Source of the DNA: Psychrobacter immobilis
GTDB lineage: Bacteria; Pseudomonadota; Gammaproteobacteria; Pseudomonadales; Moraxellaceae
Length of the DNA stretch: 64,000 nucleotides
Direction: 5' to 3'
Assembly: GCF_904846225.1 (NCBI RefSeq)
Contig: NZ_CAJGZJ010000013.1
Location: forward strand, 1 to 64,000
Of this stretch, positions 9,579 through 18,970 are shown piece by piece. Numbering within the stretch: position 1 is the stretch's first letter; each line of letters opens with the position of its first letter. The notes beneath the pieces are model-generated. The model was not told the DNA's origin. It made no database searches and saw nothing but the letters and a program-made list of their open reading frames with translations. The translations under genes were made by a program, and so were the position numbers.

Positions 9579-10211
9579 ATGACCTGTACATTTACTATCA
9601 AAACCTTTGATGAGCTGACCTCAGTTGATCTGTATCATATCTTGAAAGCGCGCTCGCAAGTTTTTGTGGTTGAACAAAACTGCGCCTACCAAGATATGGA
9701 TGAAGTCGATTTCGACTGCTTGCACCTGATTGCTCATCAAAATGAAGCGTTGGTGGGTTATTGCCGTATTATTCCGCCTGAATTCAATAAGCTTACGTCC
9801 AATATTGCAATCGCCGATCCTGCTATCAAGCCCATTAACGCTGCTATGCCTGCCATCGGTCGTGTACTCGTACTGTCAGCGCACCGAGGCGATGGTATAG
9901 CAAGACAAATAATGACCCAAGCAATTGCGCACTGCCGTAAAAAATACGGTAAAAAGCGACCTATTATCATTTCTGCCCAAGTCTACTTACTGAGCTTTTA
10001 TGAATCTTTGGGGTTTGTGCCTGAAGGCGATCATTATCTTGAAGAAAACATTGAGCATGTGAAGATGGTGCTGTACGTTGCCAAAAAAACCAAAGTGAGA
10101 AAAGAGCGGGCTTACACCTCTCCATCGTCTACGACGAACAAAGTTTTAAGCGCTCTACTTTTTATCTTGGCCGCTTTGTTTGTTTTAGGTTTGCTGTATT
10201 TGATGATTTAA
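9579..10211 (+). CDS. ElaA-like GNAT acetyltransferase with C-terminal membrane helix
   Basis: Residues 1-160 match the ElaA group of GNAT acetyltransferases: ILKARSQVFVVEQNC near the N-terminus, YCRIIPP near 65, the acetyl-CoA-binding region IGRVLVL...RGDGIARQIM near 95-115, and FYESLGF near 145. ElaA itself is about 150 residues; this protein has an added basic linker and a final hydrophobic helix of about 20 residues (after VLSALLFILA) that would tether it to the inner membrane. The acceptor is unknown. Confidence 0.8.
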   Translation: MTCTFTIKTFDELTSVDLYHILKARSQVFVVEQNCAYQDMDEVDFDCLHLIAHQNEALVGYCRIIPPEFNKLTSNIAIADPAIKPINAAMPAIGRVLVLSAHRGDGIARQIMTQAIAHCRKKYGKKRPIIISAQVYLLSFYESLGFVPEGDHYLEENIEHVKMVLYVAKKTKVRKERAYTSPSSTTNKVLSALLFILAALFVLGLLYLMI

Positions 10212-10344
10212 ACGGCTTGCAACGTTTTAATTCTTAACATAATTCAATTTGGCTGTTCCATATTGACTGTGCTACTTTTGATTGATGAGCATTGTAATGA
10301 TAGATGCTTAACGAAATAGCACACTCAAGGAAGAGGTAACGATT

Positions 10345-11841
10345 ATGTCTAATGTCGAAAGCAATGTCCGTCCAGAATATGACGATGAAATCCAAAAAAT
10401 CGCGGATTATGTTTTAAATTACTCCATCGATAACGAAAACAGTGATGACGCTTGGAGTACCGCCCGCTACTGTTTAATGGATACCATTGGCTGCGGTCTA
10501 CTTGCCCTGCGTTTTCCTGAATGTACCAAGCATTTGGGCCCCGATTGCCCCGATCAAATTACCCCAAATGGCGCACGCGTGCCCGGCACCTCCTATCGCC
10601 TTGACCCTATCAAGGCTGCCTTTGATATCGGCTGTATCGTGCGCTGGCTAGATTATAACGACACTTGGCTGGCCGCTGAATGGGGACATCCGTCAGACAA
10701 TCTCGGCGGTATTTTGGCAGTAGCGGACTATATCAGTCAGCAAAACGTCAGCCAAGGTCATGCGCCCCTCACCATGCGAAACGTGTTAGAGGCGATGATT
10801 ATGGCACACGAAATTCAAGGGGTGCTAGCATTAGACAATTCCTTTAATCGTGTTGGGCTGGATCATGTGTTTTTGGTAAAATTAGCCTCGACGGCTGTGG
10901 TTGCCAAACTATACAAGCTACCACGCGAGCGTATCATGGCTGCGATCTCACAAGCCATCGTCGACGGACAAGCACTGCGTACTTATCGACATGCGCCCAA
11001 TGCGGGTAGCCGAAAGTCTTGGGCAGCAGGTGATGCGACCAGTCGTGCTGTGCGTTTGGTCGATATTACTCGCCGCGGCGAAATGGGCATTCCGGGTGCA
11101 CTAACGGCACCGCAGTGGGGATTTTATGACGTGCTCTTTAGCCATACCAATAAGGACTTGGCCCTCAAACCTGAGAGCGAACGCCGCTTCACTTTTCAGC
11201 GAGACTTTGGCAGTTATGTGATGGAAAACGTCTTATTTAAGATAAGCTTTCCCGCTGAGTTCCATGCGCAGACAGCATGCGAGGCGGCTGTTATTTTATC
11301 TCCACGCATTGATGACAGAATTGATGATATTGAAAAAATCGTTTTGACCACTCATGACTCAGCGATTCGGATCATCTCCAAACAAGGCGAGCTTGCCAAT
11401 CCTGCTGACAGAGATCATTGCTTGCAATACATGGTCGCTGTGCCGTTGCTGACAGGTGATTTGATGGCGGAGAATTATGAAGACGATTATCATGAACAGC
11501 ATCATATATTGATCGATGAGTTACGCCGCAAAATGGTCGTAGAAGAAGATCCTCGGTACTCACAAGACTACCACGACCCAAGTAAACGTTCGATTGCCAA
11601 TGCCATTCAAGTGTTTTTTAAAGATGGTACCAGTACCGATAAAGTCGCTGTAGAATATCCCATCGGTCATAAACGCCGCCGCGCAGAAGGTTTGCCTGTC
11701 TTAGAAGCCAAGTTTCGAGCGAGTCTGGCGACACGTTTTATCGACAGTCGCTGTGAAGATATTTTCTCCCTCTGTAACGATCAACAGCGCTTAGAAAAAA
11801 TACCTGTCAATGAATTTATGGATTTATTCATGACGAACTAA
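10345..11841 (+). CDS. prpD: 2-methylcitrate dehydratase PrpD
   Basis: A 498-residue MmgE/PrpD-family protein. PrpD dehydrates 2-methylcitrate to 2-methylaconitate without a Fe-S cluster. Recognisable family segments are [13 protein letters not shown] near 40, [17 protein letters not shown] near 108-125 and [14 protein letters not shown] near 222. A good ribosome site, GGAAGAGG, precedes the start. The genome therefore has both dehydration routes, PrpD and AcnD+PrpF, although prpD is 3 kb from prpF behind unrelated genes. Confidence 0.93.
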   Translation: MSNVESNVRPEYDDEIQKIADYVLNYSIDNENSDDAWSTARYCLMDTIGCGLLALRFPECTKHLGPDCPDQITPNGARVPGTSYRLDPIKAAFDIGCIVRWLDYNDTWLAAEWGHPSDNLGGILAVADYISQQNVSQGHAPLTMRNVLEAMIMAHEIQGVLALDNSFNRVGLDHVFLVKLASTAVVAKLYKLPRERIMAAISQAIVDGQALRTYRHAPNAGSRKSWAAGDATSRAVRLVDITRRGEMGIPGALTAPQWGFYDVLFSHTNKDLALKPESERRFTFQRDFGSYVMENVLFKISFPAEFHAQTACEAAVILSPRIDDRIDDIEKIVLTTHDSAIRIISKQGELANPADRDHCLQYMVAVPLLTGDLMAENYEDDYHEQHHILIDELRRKMVVEEDPRYSQDYHDPSKRSIANAIQVFFKDGTSTDKVAVEYPIGHKRRRAEGLPVLEAKFRASLATRFIDSRCEDIFSLCNDQQRLEKIPVNEFMDLFMTN

Positions 11842-11869
11842 GTATTGACGTATCCAAGGTCTGATAAAT

Positions 11870-11922
11870 AAAATAGGGCGTGTCGTTGTTAGCATATTAG
11901 CAACAACGACACGCCCTATTTT
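11870..11922. terminator. bidirectional terminator, probably a snap-back MITE
   Basis: A 21-bp perfect stem with an 11-base loop lies between convergent prpD and the SDR gene, with A and T runs at its ends, so it can stop transcription from both sides. The core 11876-11916 begins GGGCGTGTC, ends in the complement and is flanked by TA on both sides. That is the same terminal sequence type as the MITE at 12750-12922, so the terminator appears to be a minimal mobile element. Confidence 0.75.
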
Positions 11923-11960
11923 GATTGACTGCTTCAGTACCAATTTTTAATCGCTTGGCG

Positions 11961-12722
11961 CTACCAAGGTATGGATTCACCTGCCCAATCCACAAAGCTG
12001 CCCGATTGAACGGCAGTCATACGGCTCAGCACTTCTAACAAGCACTCCGCGCTATAGGCTGGCGAGAATAACTGACCGTCAGCCACATTGCCCTGAAAAG
12101 GCGCTGACAGTTGCGTGTTGACGGTTCCTGGTTGCATGACAACCACACACACGTCTTTGAGTGATCTCGCCCATTCGATACTCAGATTTTTCATGCCCAT
12201 ATTGAGCGCCGCCTTACTCATGCGATAGCTATACCAACCGCCCAACTGATTGTCGCTGATACTACCAACTCGTGCGGAAATGGTGGCAAAAACGGCAGGG
12301 TGATCATTGCTGCGCTCAGATTTGGCTAATAAAGGTTTAAAATGCTTAGCAATAAGCAAACCAGCTAAAGCATTAACCTGCATATTTATTAAGAAAAAAT
12401 CCGTCTCAATCTGCCGTAGGGATTTTTCTGGTTGCTGCGTCGCCGTGTGTAAGAGGCCTGCACAGTTGATGAGCCAATCAATATGGCCAGTTTGCTGACT
12501 CATGACATCAGCGGCTTGTTTGATACTTTCTTCATCACAGATGTCCATGGGTATCCAATGCAGATTGTCTGCTTCAAAATCAGGAACGCTTTTATGATAA
12601 GTTGCAAAGACCTGCACACTGTCACGGCTAACACTATTAGACGTACTCTCTAACAATTGCTCCACCATGGCTCTGCCAATGCCACCTGTACCGCCGATGA
12701 TCAGATAAGTTTTGGTATTCAT
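11961..12722 (-). CDS. short-chain dehydrogenase/reductase
   Basis: A 253-residue classical SDR. The dinucleotide-binding motif GGTGGIGRA is at 10-18, NCAG is near 86-89, and the active-site YSYRMSK is near 162-168 with a serine about 13 residues before. C-factor/CsgA-like members have this layout. The substrate is unknown. An AGGAAT ribosome site precedes the ATG. A MITE ends only 28 bp upstream of the start, so the promoter has probably been changed by that insertion. Confidence 0.85.
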   Translation of the reverse strand: MNTKTYLIIGGTGGIGRAMVEQLLESTSNSVSRDSVQVFATYHKSVPDFEADNLHWIPMDICDEESIKQAADVMSQQTGHIDWLINCAGLLHTATQQPEKSLRQIETDFFLINMQVNALAGLLIAKHFKPLLAKSERSNDHPAVFATISARVGSISDNQLGGWYSYRMSKAALNMGMKNLSIEWARSLKDVCVVVMQPGTVNTQLSAPFQGNVADGQLFSPAYSAECLLEVLSRMTAVQSGSFVDWAGESIPW

Positions 12723-12749
12723 AACGATTCCTTTTTTTGTATTTTTTGT

Positions 12750-12922
12750 TAGGGCATGTCCTCATTTTAAAAATGGTTATAAAAATGAGATAAATTACCG
12801 TCAAACGAGGAAAATAGCGCAAATAATATCGAGATATTAATCAGCTATTTGACAATGTTTGGCAAAATTTAGCCATTTTTAGCCCATTTAGATACAATCG
12901 CTTGAATTGAGGACATGCCCTA
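12750..12922. mobile_element. MITE with TA target duplication
   Basis: GGGCATGTCCTCA at 12752-12764 is repeated exactly in inverse at 12908-12920, and TA flanks both ends. The 169-bp element has no coding capacity. TA duplication and the terminal type suggest mobilisation by an IS630/Tc1-like transposase. It fills much of the 390-bp gap between the SDR gene and the DUF2868 gene; the rest (12923-13115) shows no feature. Confidence 0.75.
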
Positions 12923-13115
12923 GTATACGGCTTACCTTCATGGTTATCATTATCTCGTCTATAATTCATTCTGGCTGATTTTTAGCGCATTTACCATGAC
13001 AAAAATGCTTAAGAGGTGCTCGTTTATTTTTTTATTGGCTTAAGACGCTGCAAAATAACAGCAGTAATCGTCATTATATATACGCTACAATAATCAAAAA
13101 TCATCTTCTAAATGA

Positions 13116-14513
13116 ATGTCTTTATACGGATGCTATCACCCTATGTTATCACCCCAAGATCAGCTGACTGAGCTGGTACGCACGCTTGAGACTCAGCAGC
13201 ATGTTTTTGCCACTGATCCGCTCCTCATCACTGAAAAATTACAAAGTGAAGAGGGAAAACCCATCCAAAAACTGTACCGACGCGCGGCTCGGATTGATAG
13301 TAACGGCGCGTTGGCACGCGTATTGGGTAAGATTGATGGCCGTATCAAAGGCATCATGGTGGTCATGAGTGTGGTGTGGTGCATATCGGGATTTTTAGGA
13401 TTATTTACCTTGTTACAAGCCAATGTCGTGAATTTCTTTTACGTATTGGTCTGCTTACTTGGTTTTCATACCCTTATGCTGGTCGGCTGGCTTGTGATGT
13501 CACTGATTAATCAAGGCAAACAATCATCGAATTGGTTTGCCAGCTTTGTCAGCCCCAGTTATCTCATACGTGGTAAAGATGACGTCACCAAAGCAGCCGT
13601 TGATTTGTACGAACGTCAGTTGCAACACAGCGGTATGCGTTGGTATTTAGGTCGTTTTAGCCATCAATTATGGCTCGCTACCTTAACAGGCATGCTCTTT
13701 GCGATTATATTTTTATTAATCGTACGCCAGTATAGCTTTAGCTGGGAGTCGACCCTACTCTCCGATCAGGCACTTATTTCTTTAACTCAAGTGCTCGGAT
13801 GGCTACCAAGTATGGTGGGCTTTGGTGTGCCAGACAGTACGGCTATCATACAGAGCCGATTGGTGACAGAGGCAATGCCATTGACGGTTGCGCGGCAATG
13901 GTCGAGCTTGTTGGTGGGTAGTTTGCTCATGTACGGGATAGTGCCGCGAGCAATTGCATGGTCATTTTGTGCGCTTATGTTCCGCCGCAAAAAAATGCGC
14001 TTAGATATCAAGCTGCCTTATTATCAAAAGATTTTGAATTTTTGGCAGCGTCACGTGGTCGATGCTGATGACTTTCAGGAAGCGCCCGCACCTATTGCAC
14101 CACAGGCGACCGTGAGTGCTGGCAAGAAGTTGGTGGCGTTACTTGAATATCCATCAGAGCAGGATAACTGGTGGCAAATAGGTATTGATGCCAATATTAA
14201 TGATAATAGCAAGGTAGAGAACTTCGGCATCGTTGATGATCGTGATGATATGGCACGATTACAGCGTTATTTAGAGAGTCATCCTGTGCAAGTGCTACTG
14301 GGCATTCATAAAAACGCGTTGCCCGATCGTGGCACACTGCGCAAACTCGATCAGATCGCTACTCACGCCAAAGACGGACTGATCGTACAGCTACTTACTG
14401 ATACAGGACTTACGTCAGAAGCATCATTATTAGACCATGAAAATGTTCGATACCAACAGTGGCAAACGGCGCTCTCAGCTCGAAAGATTGGTCTAGTTAA
14501 AGTTCGTGCCTAA
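13116..14513 (+). CDS. DUF2868-type membrane protein
   Basis: A 465-residue protein that I assign to the DUF2868 family from its layout and neighbours. Membrane segments are predicted near residues 88-108, 112-140, 188-210 and 268-290, followed by a soluble C-terminal part of about 150 residues (from LVALLEYPSEQDNW). In other proteobacteria this family is commonly next to a DUF3482 GTPase, as here two genes on. The molecular function is not known. The start is uncertain: no clear ribosome site precedes ATG 13116, and ATG 13143 is an alternative. Confidence 0.75.
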   Translation: MSLYGCYHPMLSPQDQLTELVRTLETQQHVFATDPLLITEKLQSEEGKPIQKLYRRAARIDSNGALARVLGKIDGRIKGIMVVMSVVWCISGFLGLFTLLQANVVNFFYVLVCLLGFHTLMLVGWLVMSLINQGKQSSNWFASFVSPSYLIRGKDDVTKAAVDLYERQLQHSGMRWYLGRFSHQLWLATLTGMLFAIIFLLIVRQYSFSWESTLLSDQALISLTQVLGWLPSMVGFGVPDSTAIIQSRLVTEAMPLTVARQWSSLLVGSLLMYGIVPRAIAWSFCALMFRRKKMRLDIKLPYYQKILNFWQRHVVDADDFQEAPAPIAPQATVSAGKKLVALLEYPSEQDNWWQIGIDANINDNSKVENFGIVDDRDDMARLQRYLESHPVQVLLGIHKNALPDRGTLRKLDQIATHAKDGLIVQLLTDTGLTSEASLLDHENVRYQQWQTALSARKIGLVKVRA

Positions 14514-14679
14514 TGGCATTCGTTTTATTTATATATCAATAAACAGATCAATAGTGAGTGGTCATATTAATTAAGCCAAAGAAAACTGACACGGCACTGT
14601 TTTTATCAATACTTCTGAATAAGTTTAGTATCATAATACTGAGATGACAAGGAACGTTTATAGCGGATAGGAGTCCAGT

Positions 14680-15669
14680 ATGGTAGCAGTAGATAATAAC
14701 CTTATGACGCTGGGTCAATATGGTCAGATATTAGATGGTTACAAGGATGCGTTGAACCAAAGTATCTTGGCCATGTCTCCTGAATCATGGCAGCCAATGC
14801 TGGTCAATATTTTACCTGCGCACTGGCAAGAATGGTTATTACCGCTGGCTGGTGGGCCATTTTTCTTACTATTTTTAGCGGAATGGTTCTACCAATCCAA
14901 GCGTGGTCGTAGTAGTGCCTTTGGCTTACGACGCGCGATGACCAATTTCAGTTTGGGCGGCTCCTACTTGGGCTTTGAGCTTATTGTTCAAGCGCTCATT
15001 GTCTTGCCCATTTGTCTGTGGCTATACCAATATCGTCTATTTACCATTGATGTAACATTACTCACCGCCATTCCTATATTCGTCGCCGTTGAATTTAGCT
15101 ATTATTGGTTTCATCGGGCCTCACACCGAGTCAATTGGTTTTGGTCAGCCCATGTCGTGCATCATTCCGATGACCATATGAACCTCTCTACTGCCATGCG
15201 CCAAAGTTTATTATACTCAGTCACAGGCTGGTGGGTATTCTTTGTGCCGCTTATGATGCTTGGTGTTCATCCAGTATGGGTATTTTTCTTTTACGCGTTA
15301 GATTTAATTTATCAGTTCTTTATTCATACGGAAACAGTTGGTAAATTTCCAAAATGGATTGAGTATGTCTTTGATACACCGTCCAACCACCGTGCCCATC
15401 ATGGTACCAATGACATGTACATTGATCAAAATTATGGCGGTGTGCTTATTGTCTTTGATCGATGGTTTGGTACGTATGTAGAAGAAGATATTATCAATAA
15501 TCCCGTAAAATACGGGGCAGTTGGCGAAGACAGTCACGATAATATTGCCAGCCTCATCTTTGGCGTTTTTTACCGTATGTGGCAACGGTTTTTTCGTACT
15601 AAAGGGTTAAAGAAAAAGCTCAAAGTATTATTTTATCCGCCTAGTGCTGCCTCACCTAAAGCCGATTAG
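14680..15669 (+). CDS. sterol desaturase/fatty acid hydroxylase-family membrane enzyme
   Basis: A 329-residue integral membrane di-iron enzyme of the fatty acid hydroxylase superfamily. The histidine boxes are visible: HRASH near 146, HVVHHSDDHMN near 159-169 and HRAHHGTND near 238. About four membrane helices surround them. Such enzymes hydroxylate or desaturate lipids using O2; the lipid is unknown. GGATAGGAG provides a good ribosome site. It sits between the DUF2868 and GTPase genes on the same strand, spaced 166 and 102 bp. Confidence 0.88.
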   Translation: MVAVDNNLMTLGQYGQILDGYKDALNQSILAMSPESWQPMLVNILPAHWQEWLLPLAGGPFFLLFLAEWFYQSKRGRSSAFGLRRAMTNFSLGGSYLGFELIVQALIVLPICLWLYQYRLFTIDVTLLTAIPIFVAVEFSYYWFHRASHRVNWFWSAHVVHHSDDHMNLSTAMRQSLLYSVTGWWVFFVPLMMLGVHPVWVFFFYALDLIYQFFIHTETVGKFPKWIEYVFDTPSNHRAHHGTNDMYIDQNYGGVLIVFDRWFGTYVEEDIINNPVKYGAVGEDSHDNIASLIFGVFYRMWQRFFRTKGLKKKLKVLFYPPSAASPKAD

Positions 15670-15771
15670 CGATTAAAAATGATTGTATGAATACCGATAC
15701 TCATCCAGACTTATTCAAAATAAACGGCTACTATGTTTTTTAAGCATCAATAATTTATATAAGATTCTATT

Positions 15772-17445
15772 ATGAGTAATAAGAACAAAAAAGATAACCA
15801 GAATAATAATAGCACCAAATCTGCCGGGCTTTTTGCGGATAAAGCTTATGATAGAACGCCTGTCATAGACAATCAACCACCACAACCACCCAATCAAGCC
15901 ATTGCGACCAATGATGAATTATCATCAAACAAGCAGGCATTAACCAAAGATGACGAGTTTAGTCATACGCCCAAAAAAACGATAGCCAGCGGTGAAGCGC
16001 TAAAATTGGCGGTGGTTGGTCATACCAATACAGGTAAAACCTCTATTTTGCGCACGCTATTACGTGACGTTTATTTTGGTGAAGTAAAAAACGAAGCCGC
16101 GACGACACGTCATGTTGAACGTGCCCAACTGACCGATAGCCAAACTGGTGAGGTACTGGTGGCGTTATATGATACGCCAGGTCTAGAAGACGCATCCGGA
16201 CTCATGGATTGGTTAGAGGATAATACCGCCAGTCGTCGCGATGGTATTGAGCGTCTACAGCAATTTTTGGCAGCAGATATCGCGCAAGGCAATGAGAATG
16301 GCGCTTCAAACAATTATGATCCACAGAATCATGACTATAGCCAAGAAGCAAAAGTTATTCGCCAATTGCTAGCAAGTGATATGGCGGTTTATGTCGTCGA
16401 TGCGCGTGAGCCTGTATTGGGTAAGTATAAAGACGAGCTGGCTATTTTGTCTTGGGCGGCGATACCTGTTATGCCAGTTTTTAATTTCACTGATAGCCAA
16501 CATGCCAATATCGATGATTGGCAGACCATGCTGGCAAGGCGCAACTTGCACATCTCTACCCGCTTTGATTCAGTCGCTTTTGAGTTTGCAGATGAAATGC
16601 GCTTGTGGCAAAACCTTGCGACCATGCTCACCCATTCAGAAATGCTTGAACAACTCATGCAAAGACGAACGGAAGACTGGGCGCAGCTGTACGATGAGGC
16701 TAATATTATTATTGCAGATTTTTTATTGAATGTCGCCGCTTTTGTGCGTGAGATTAGCGATGATGACGACCCGATGCCCGTATTGCAGCAAATGCAAGAA
16801 GCCGTTCGACAAAGTGAGCGCGTGATGCAGCACAATCTGCTTAATTTATATAAGTTTTATGATAATGCAGTGGCAGCGACCCCGCTTGAATTACAAGCCT
16901 ATCAGCAAGATCCTTTTGATCCTGAGTTGCTCAAAAGCTATGGTATTCGCACCACATCTGGCGCAGCAGCTGGCGCGTTGTTAGGATTAGGCATCGATGC
17001 CGCGGCATTGGGCACGACTTTAGGCTTGGGTGCGGCAATAGGCGGTATCGCAGGTGGATTACTGTCTAATACCAGTAGTATCGCCGATCGGATAACGGGC
17101 GTAAAACGTTTATATATTGATCCTGCAACCATCACCTTACTTGCAACTCGTGCGATAGATTTACTCACTGCCTTACGCCATCGCGGGCACGCGGCTACTG
17201 ATGCCACGCAACTATTGTATAAAGGTGATAAAGACAGTACCGACCTAATAGCTGAAAATAACGATAAAGAAGACAGTGCGGTGACACCATGGTCAACGAA
17301 CAAGCTACCGAGTGAACTCAAAAAAGCACGTGGCAAACCGCAATGGTCATCGCTCAGTAGCGGTAAAGCAGAACTGGCCCAAAGTTTGCGGTTAGATATG
17401 GCTTGGTCGCTTTCAGGTAAGTTGCAGTCACATAATCGTGAGTAG
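15772..17445 (+). CDS. DUF3482 membrane-associated GTPase
   Basis: A 557-residue TRAFAC-type GTPase. After a polar N-terminal tail of about 75 residues come P-loop GHTNTGKT near 84-91, the G3 motif DTPG near 137, and a G4-like NFTD near 239 in place of NKxD. The C-terminal half has a glycine/alanine-rich hydrophobic stretch near 405-440 (GAAAGALLGLGID), as in other DUF3482 proteins, likely for membrane interaction. It is probably functionally linked to the DUF2868 protein. The degenerate G4 motif leaves guanine specificity uncertain. Confidence 0.82.
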   Translation: MSNKNKKDNQNNNSTKSAGLFADKAYDRTPVIDNQPPQPPNQAIATNDELSSNKQALTKDDEFSHTPKKTIASGEALKLAVVGHTNTGKTSILRTLLRDVYFGEVKNEAATTRHVERAQLTDSQTGEVLVALYDTPGLEDASGLMDWLEDNTASRRDGIERLQQFLAADIAQGNENGASNNYDPQNHDYSQEAKVIRQLLASDMAVYVVDAREPVLGKYKDELAILSWAAIPVMPVFNFTDSQHANIDDWQTMLARRNLHISTRFDSVAFEFADEMRLWQNLATMLTHSEMLEQLMQRRTEDWAQLYDEANIIIADFLLNVAAFVREISDDDDPMPVLQQMQEAVRQSERVMQHNLLNLYKFYDNAVAATPLELQAYQQDPFDPELLKSYGIRTTSGAAAGALLGLGIDAAALGTTLGLGAAIGGIAGGLLSNTSSIADRITGVKRLYIDPATITLLATRAIDLLTALRHRGHAATDATQLLYKGDKDSTDLIAENNDKEDSAVTPWSTNKLPSELKKARGKPQWSSLSSGKAELAQSLRLDMAWSLSGKLQSHNRE

Positions 17446-17490
17446 CCAGCCAATCTTGACTAGACGTATAGCTGGTTTTTAATACCTTCC

Positions 17491-18531
17491 TTACGACGAT
17501 GGTTGCAATAGTGCGCTTAGTGCATCCGTACCACGCACATCTGTTTGCTGTAGATAAATTGGATATAGCGGATAATTGACAAAATTCTGTTCGATATCCT
17601 GCATCAGTTGCTGTTGCCTATCAGCACGACGCTGCCAAAACTCATCAGACTGTGATGGCGCTATGAGTTGATTAATAACTATCGCTGCTGGCGTGAGCTT
17701 ACTGTCTTCCAATTGTTCGATAGCACGTCTGGTTTCAGCGAGTGGTAATACATCAGCAGTCATGACCAATACAATCGCTGTCTGCGTACGGTCATGAAGC
17801 AACAATCCAGCCTGACGAAACAGCTGTTTGCGTTTTTCTAGCACGGAAACGGCTTGCTCCCATCGGTCAGATTTTTTTGGGGCAAACGGATTGGCCACAT
17901 TGTTTTTTTGAGCGTCCTCTTTTTGCTGAGCGCTGTCTTTTTGATTGTGACTGTCTAAATGATTTGCTACTGAACGCAATTTCGCCTGTCGCCTTTGCTG
18001 GGCAAGCAGCCCATCTGTCCACGCACCCATCATTTCTGGCAGCACCAGTAAGCGTAAAGTATGGCCTGTTGGCGCCGTATCAAAAATAATATGATCATAG
18101 CCCGCATCCGCTGCCGCGACCAAATGCTGACACATAGACTCGAGCATAGCCGCTTCTTGTGCGCCAGGGGCTGACTTTGAGAGCCTTAAATGCTCGCGAA
18201 TTTTGGGCATCATATCTGGATTGGCATAGGACTTAATCGTACGTTCAACTTGAGCGAAATGCTCATCGACGATGACTTCAGGATTTAGCTCAATGGCATC
18301 AAGATAAAGATTTATCGCTGTTTTTTCGTTATTTAGTTTTATGTTTAACACATCGCCCAAGCTATGGGCTGGATCAGTTGAGACAATCAAGGTTTTTTGC
18401 TGCTGGCTAGCATAATAGCTGGCAAGTGCAGCGGCCGTTGTGGTTTTGCCCACACCGCCCTTTCCTCCGATAAATATAATGGGTTGCGTGGTCAGTTGTT
18501 CTACCAATGTATGCAGAGAGTGTAATGCCAT
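17491..18531 (-). CDS. ArsA/Get3-like ATPase
   Basis: A 346-residue soluble ATPase of the SIMIBI class. The deviant Walker A GKGGVGKT is at 23-30, switch I has STDPAHSLGD near 51-60, and switch II DTAPTGHTLRLL starts near 151. It has one ATPase unit and so resembles Get3 or single-domain ArsA, not the duplicated E. coli ArsA, and there are no arsenic genes nearby. It follows a small Cys-Cys-ending protein gene by 45 bp and CstA by about 440 bp, so a role with those proteins is more likely than arsenite efflux. Confidence 0.85.
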   Translation of the reverse strand: MALHSLHTLVEQLTTQPIIFIGGKGGVGKTTTAAALASYYASQQQKTLIVSTDPAHSLGDVLNIKLNNEKTAINLYLDAIELNPEVIVDEHFAQVERTIKSYANPDMMPKIREHLRLSKSAPGAQEAAMLESMCQHLVAAADAGYDHIIFDTAPTGHTLRLLVLPEMMGAWTDGLLAQQRRQAKLRSVANHLDSHNQKDSAQQKEDAQKNNVANPFAPKKSDRWEQAVSVLEKRKQLFRQAGLLLHDRTQTAIVLVMTADVLPLAETRRAIEQLEDSKLTPAAIVINQLIAPSQSDEFWQRRADRQQQLMQDIEQNFVNYPLYPIYLQQTDVRGTDALSALLQPSS

Positions 18532-18576
18532 ACTCGTATCTCATTTTTTAATCAATTTTTATCAACATAGAATTAA

Positions 18577-18870
18577 CTAGCAGCAACCAACGTGGTCAAA
18601 GGGACATCTATCCATACCCATGCGTGTATGCCATTCGTGGAAATTTTCTAAAAATAACGGCTGCAATTCCAAGGTATAAAAGCTGGCAGGATTATCAATA
18701 CCTAAACTCTCGGCAAACATTAGTAGCATAAAAAAATCTTCTTCATCACGTGCAGCGCGCGCCATCGTTTGCCGATAAGGTGCATGATAGAACTCATTTA
18801 GCCCAGCGACAAACCGTTGCCACCATGGCTGAGTATTTTCTACATCGTTTATAATATTTTTATTTTCCAT
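18577..18870 (-). CDS. small protein ending in Cys-Cys (cory-CC-star type)
   Basis: A 97-residue protein whose last residues are CPFDHVGCC followed by stop. Aromatic-rich segments (WWQRFVAGLNEFYHAPYR, FFMLLMFAESLG) precede. I recall annotated families of short proteins with a terminal Cys-Cys that accompany CstA, such as E. coli YbdD/YjiX which end in RCC, and the 'cory-CC-star' family; the match here is by pattern and context only. The cysteines may bind a metal or form a disulfide relay with the adjacent ArsA-like ATPase. Confidence 0.65.
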   Translation of the reverse strand: MENKNIINDVENTQPWWQRFVAGLNEFYHAPYRQTMARAARDEEDFFMLLMFAESLGIDNPASFYTLELQPLFLENFHEWHTRMGMDRCPFDHVGCC

Positions 18871-18917
18871 AATTTACCCATGCTTTGCTTGTTACTGATG
18901 ATCTATCATGCCTATAT

Positions 18918-18957
18918 GGTATAAAAAACGCCAGCAATCGCTGACGTTTTTTATACC
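18918..18957 (-). terminator. intrinsic terminator between cstA and the Cys-Cys gene
   Basis: A stem pairing GGTATAAAAAACG with its complement, with CAGC/GCTG inside and one mismatch, lies 13 bp after the cstA stop. On the minus strand it ends in a T-run. It should end most cstA transcripts, so the downstream two genes depend on read-through or their own promoter. Confidence 0.65.
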
Positions 18958-18970
18958 TATTGCCTACTGT

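Noticed and set aside
17491..18531. Arsenite efflux ATPase
   Set aside because: There is no arsB, arsC or arsD nearby, the protein is single-domain, and the context is CstA.
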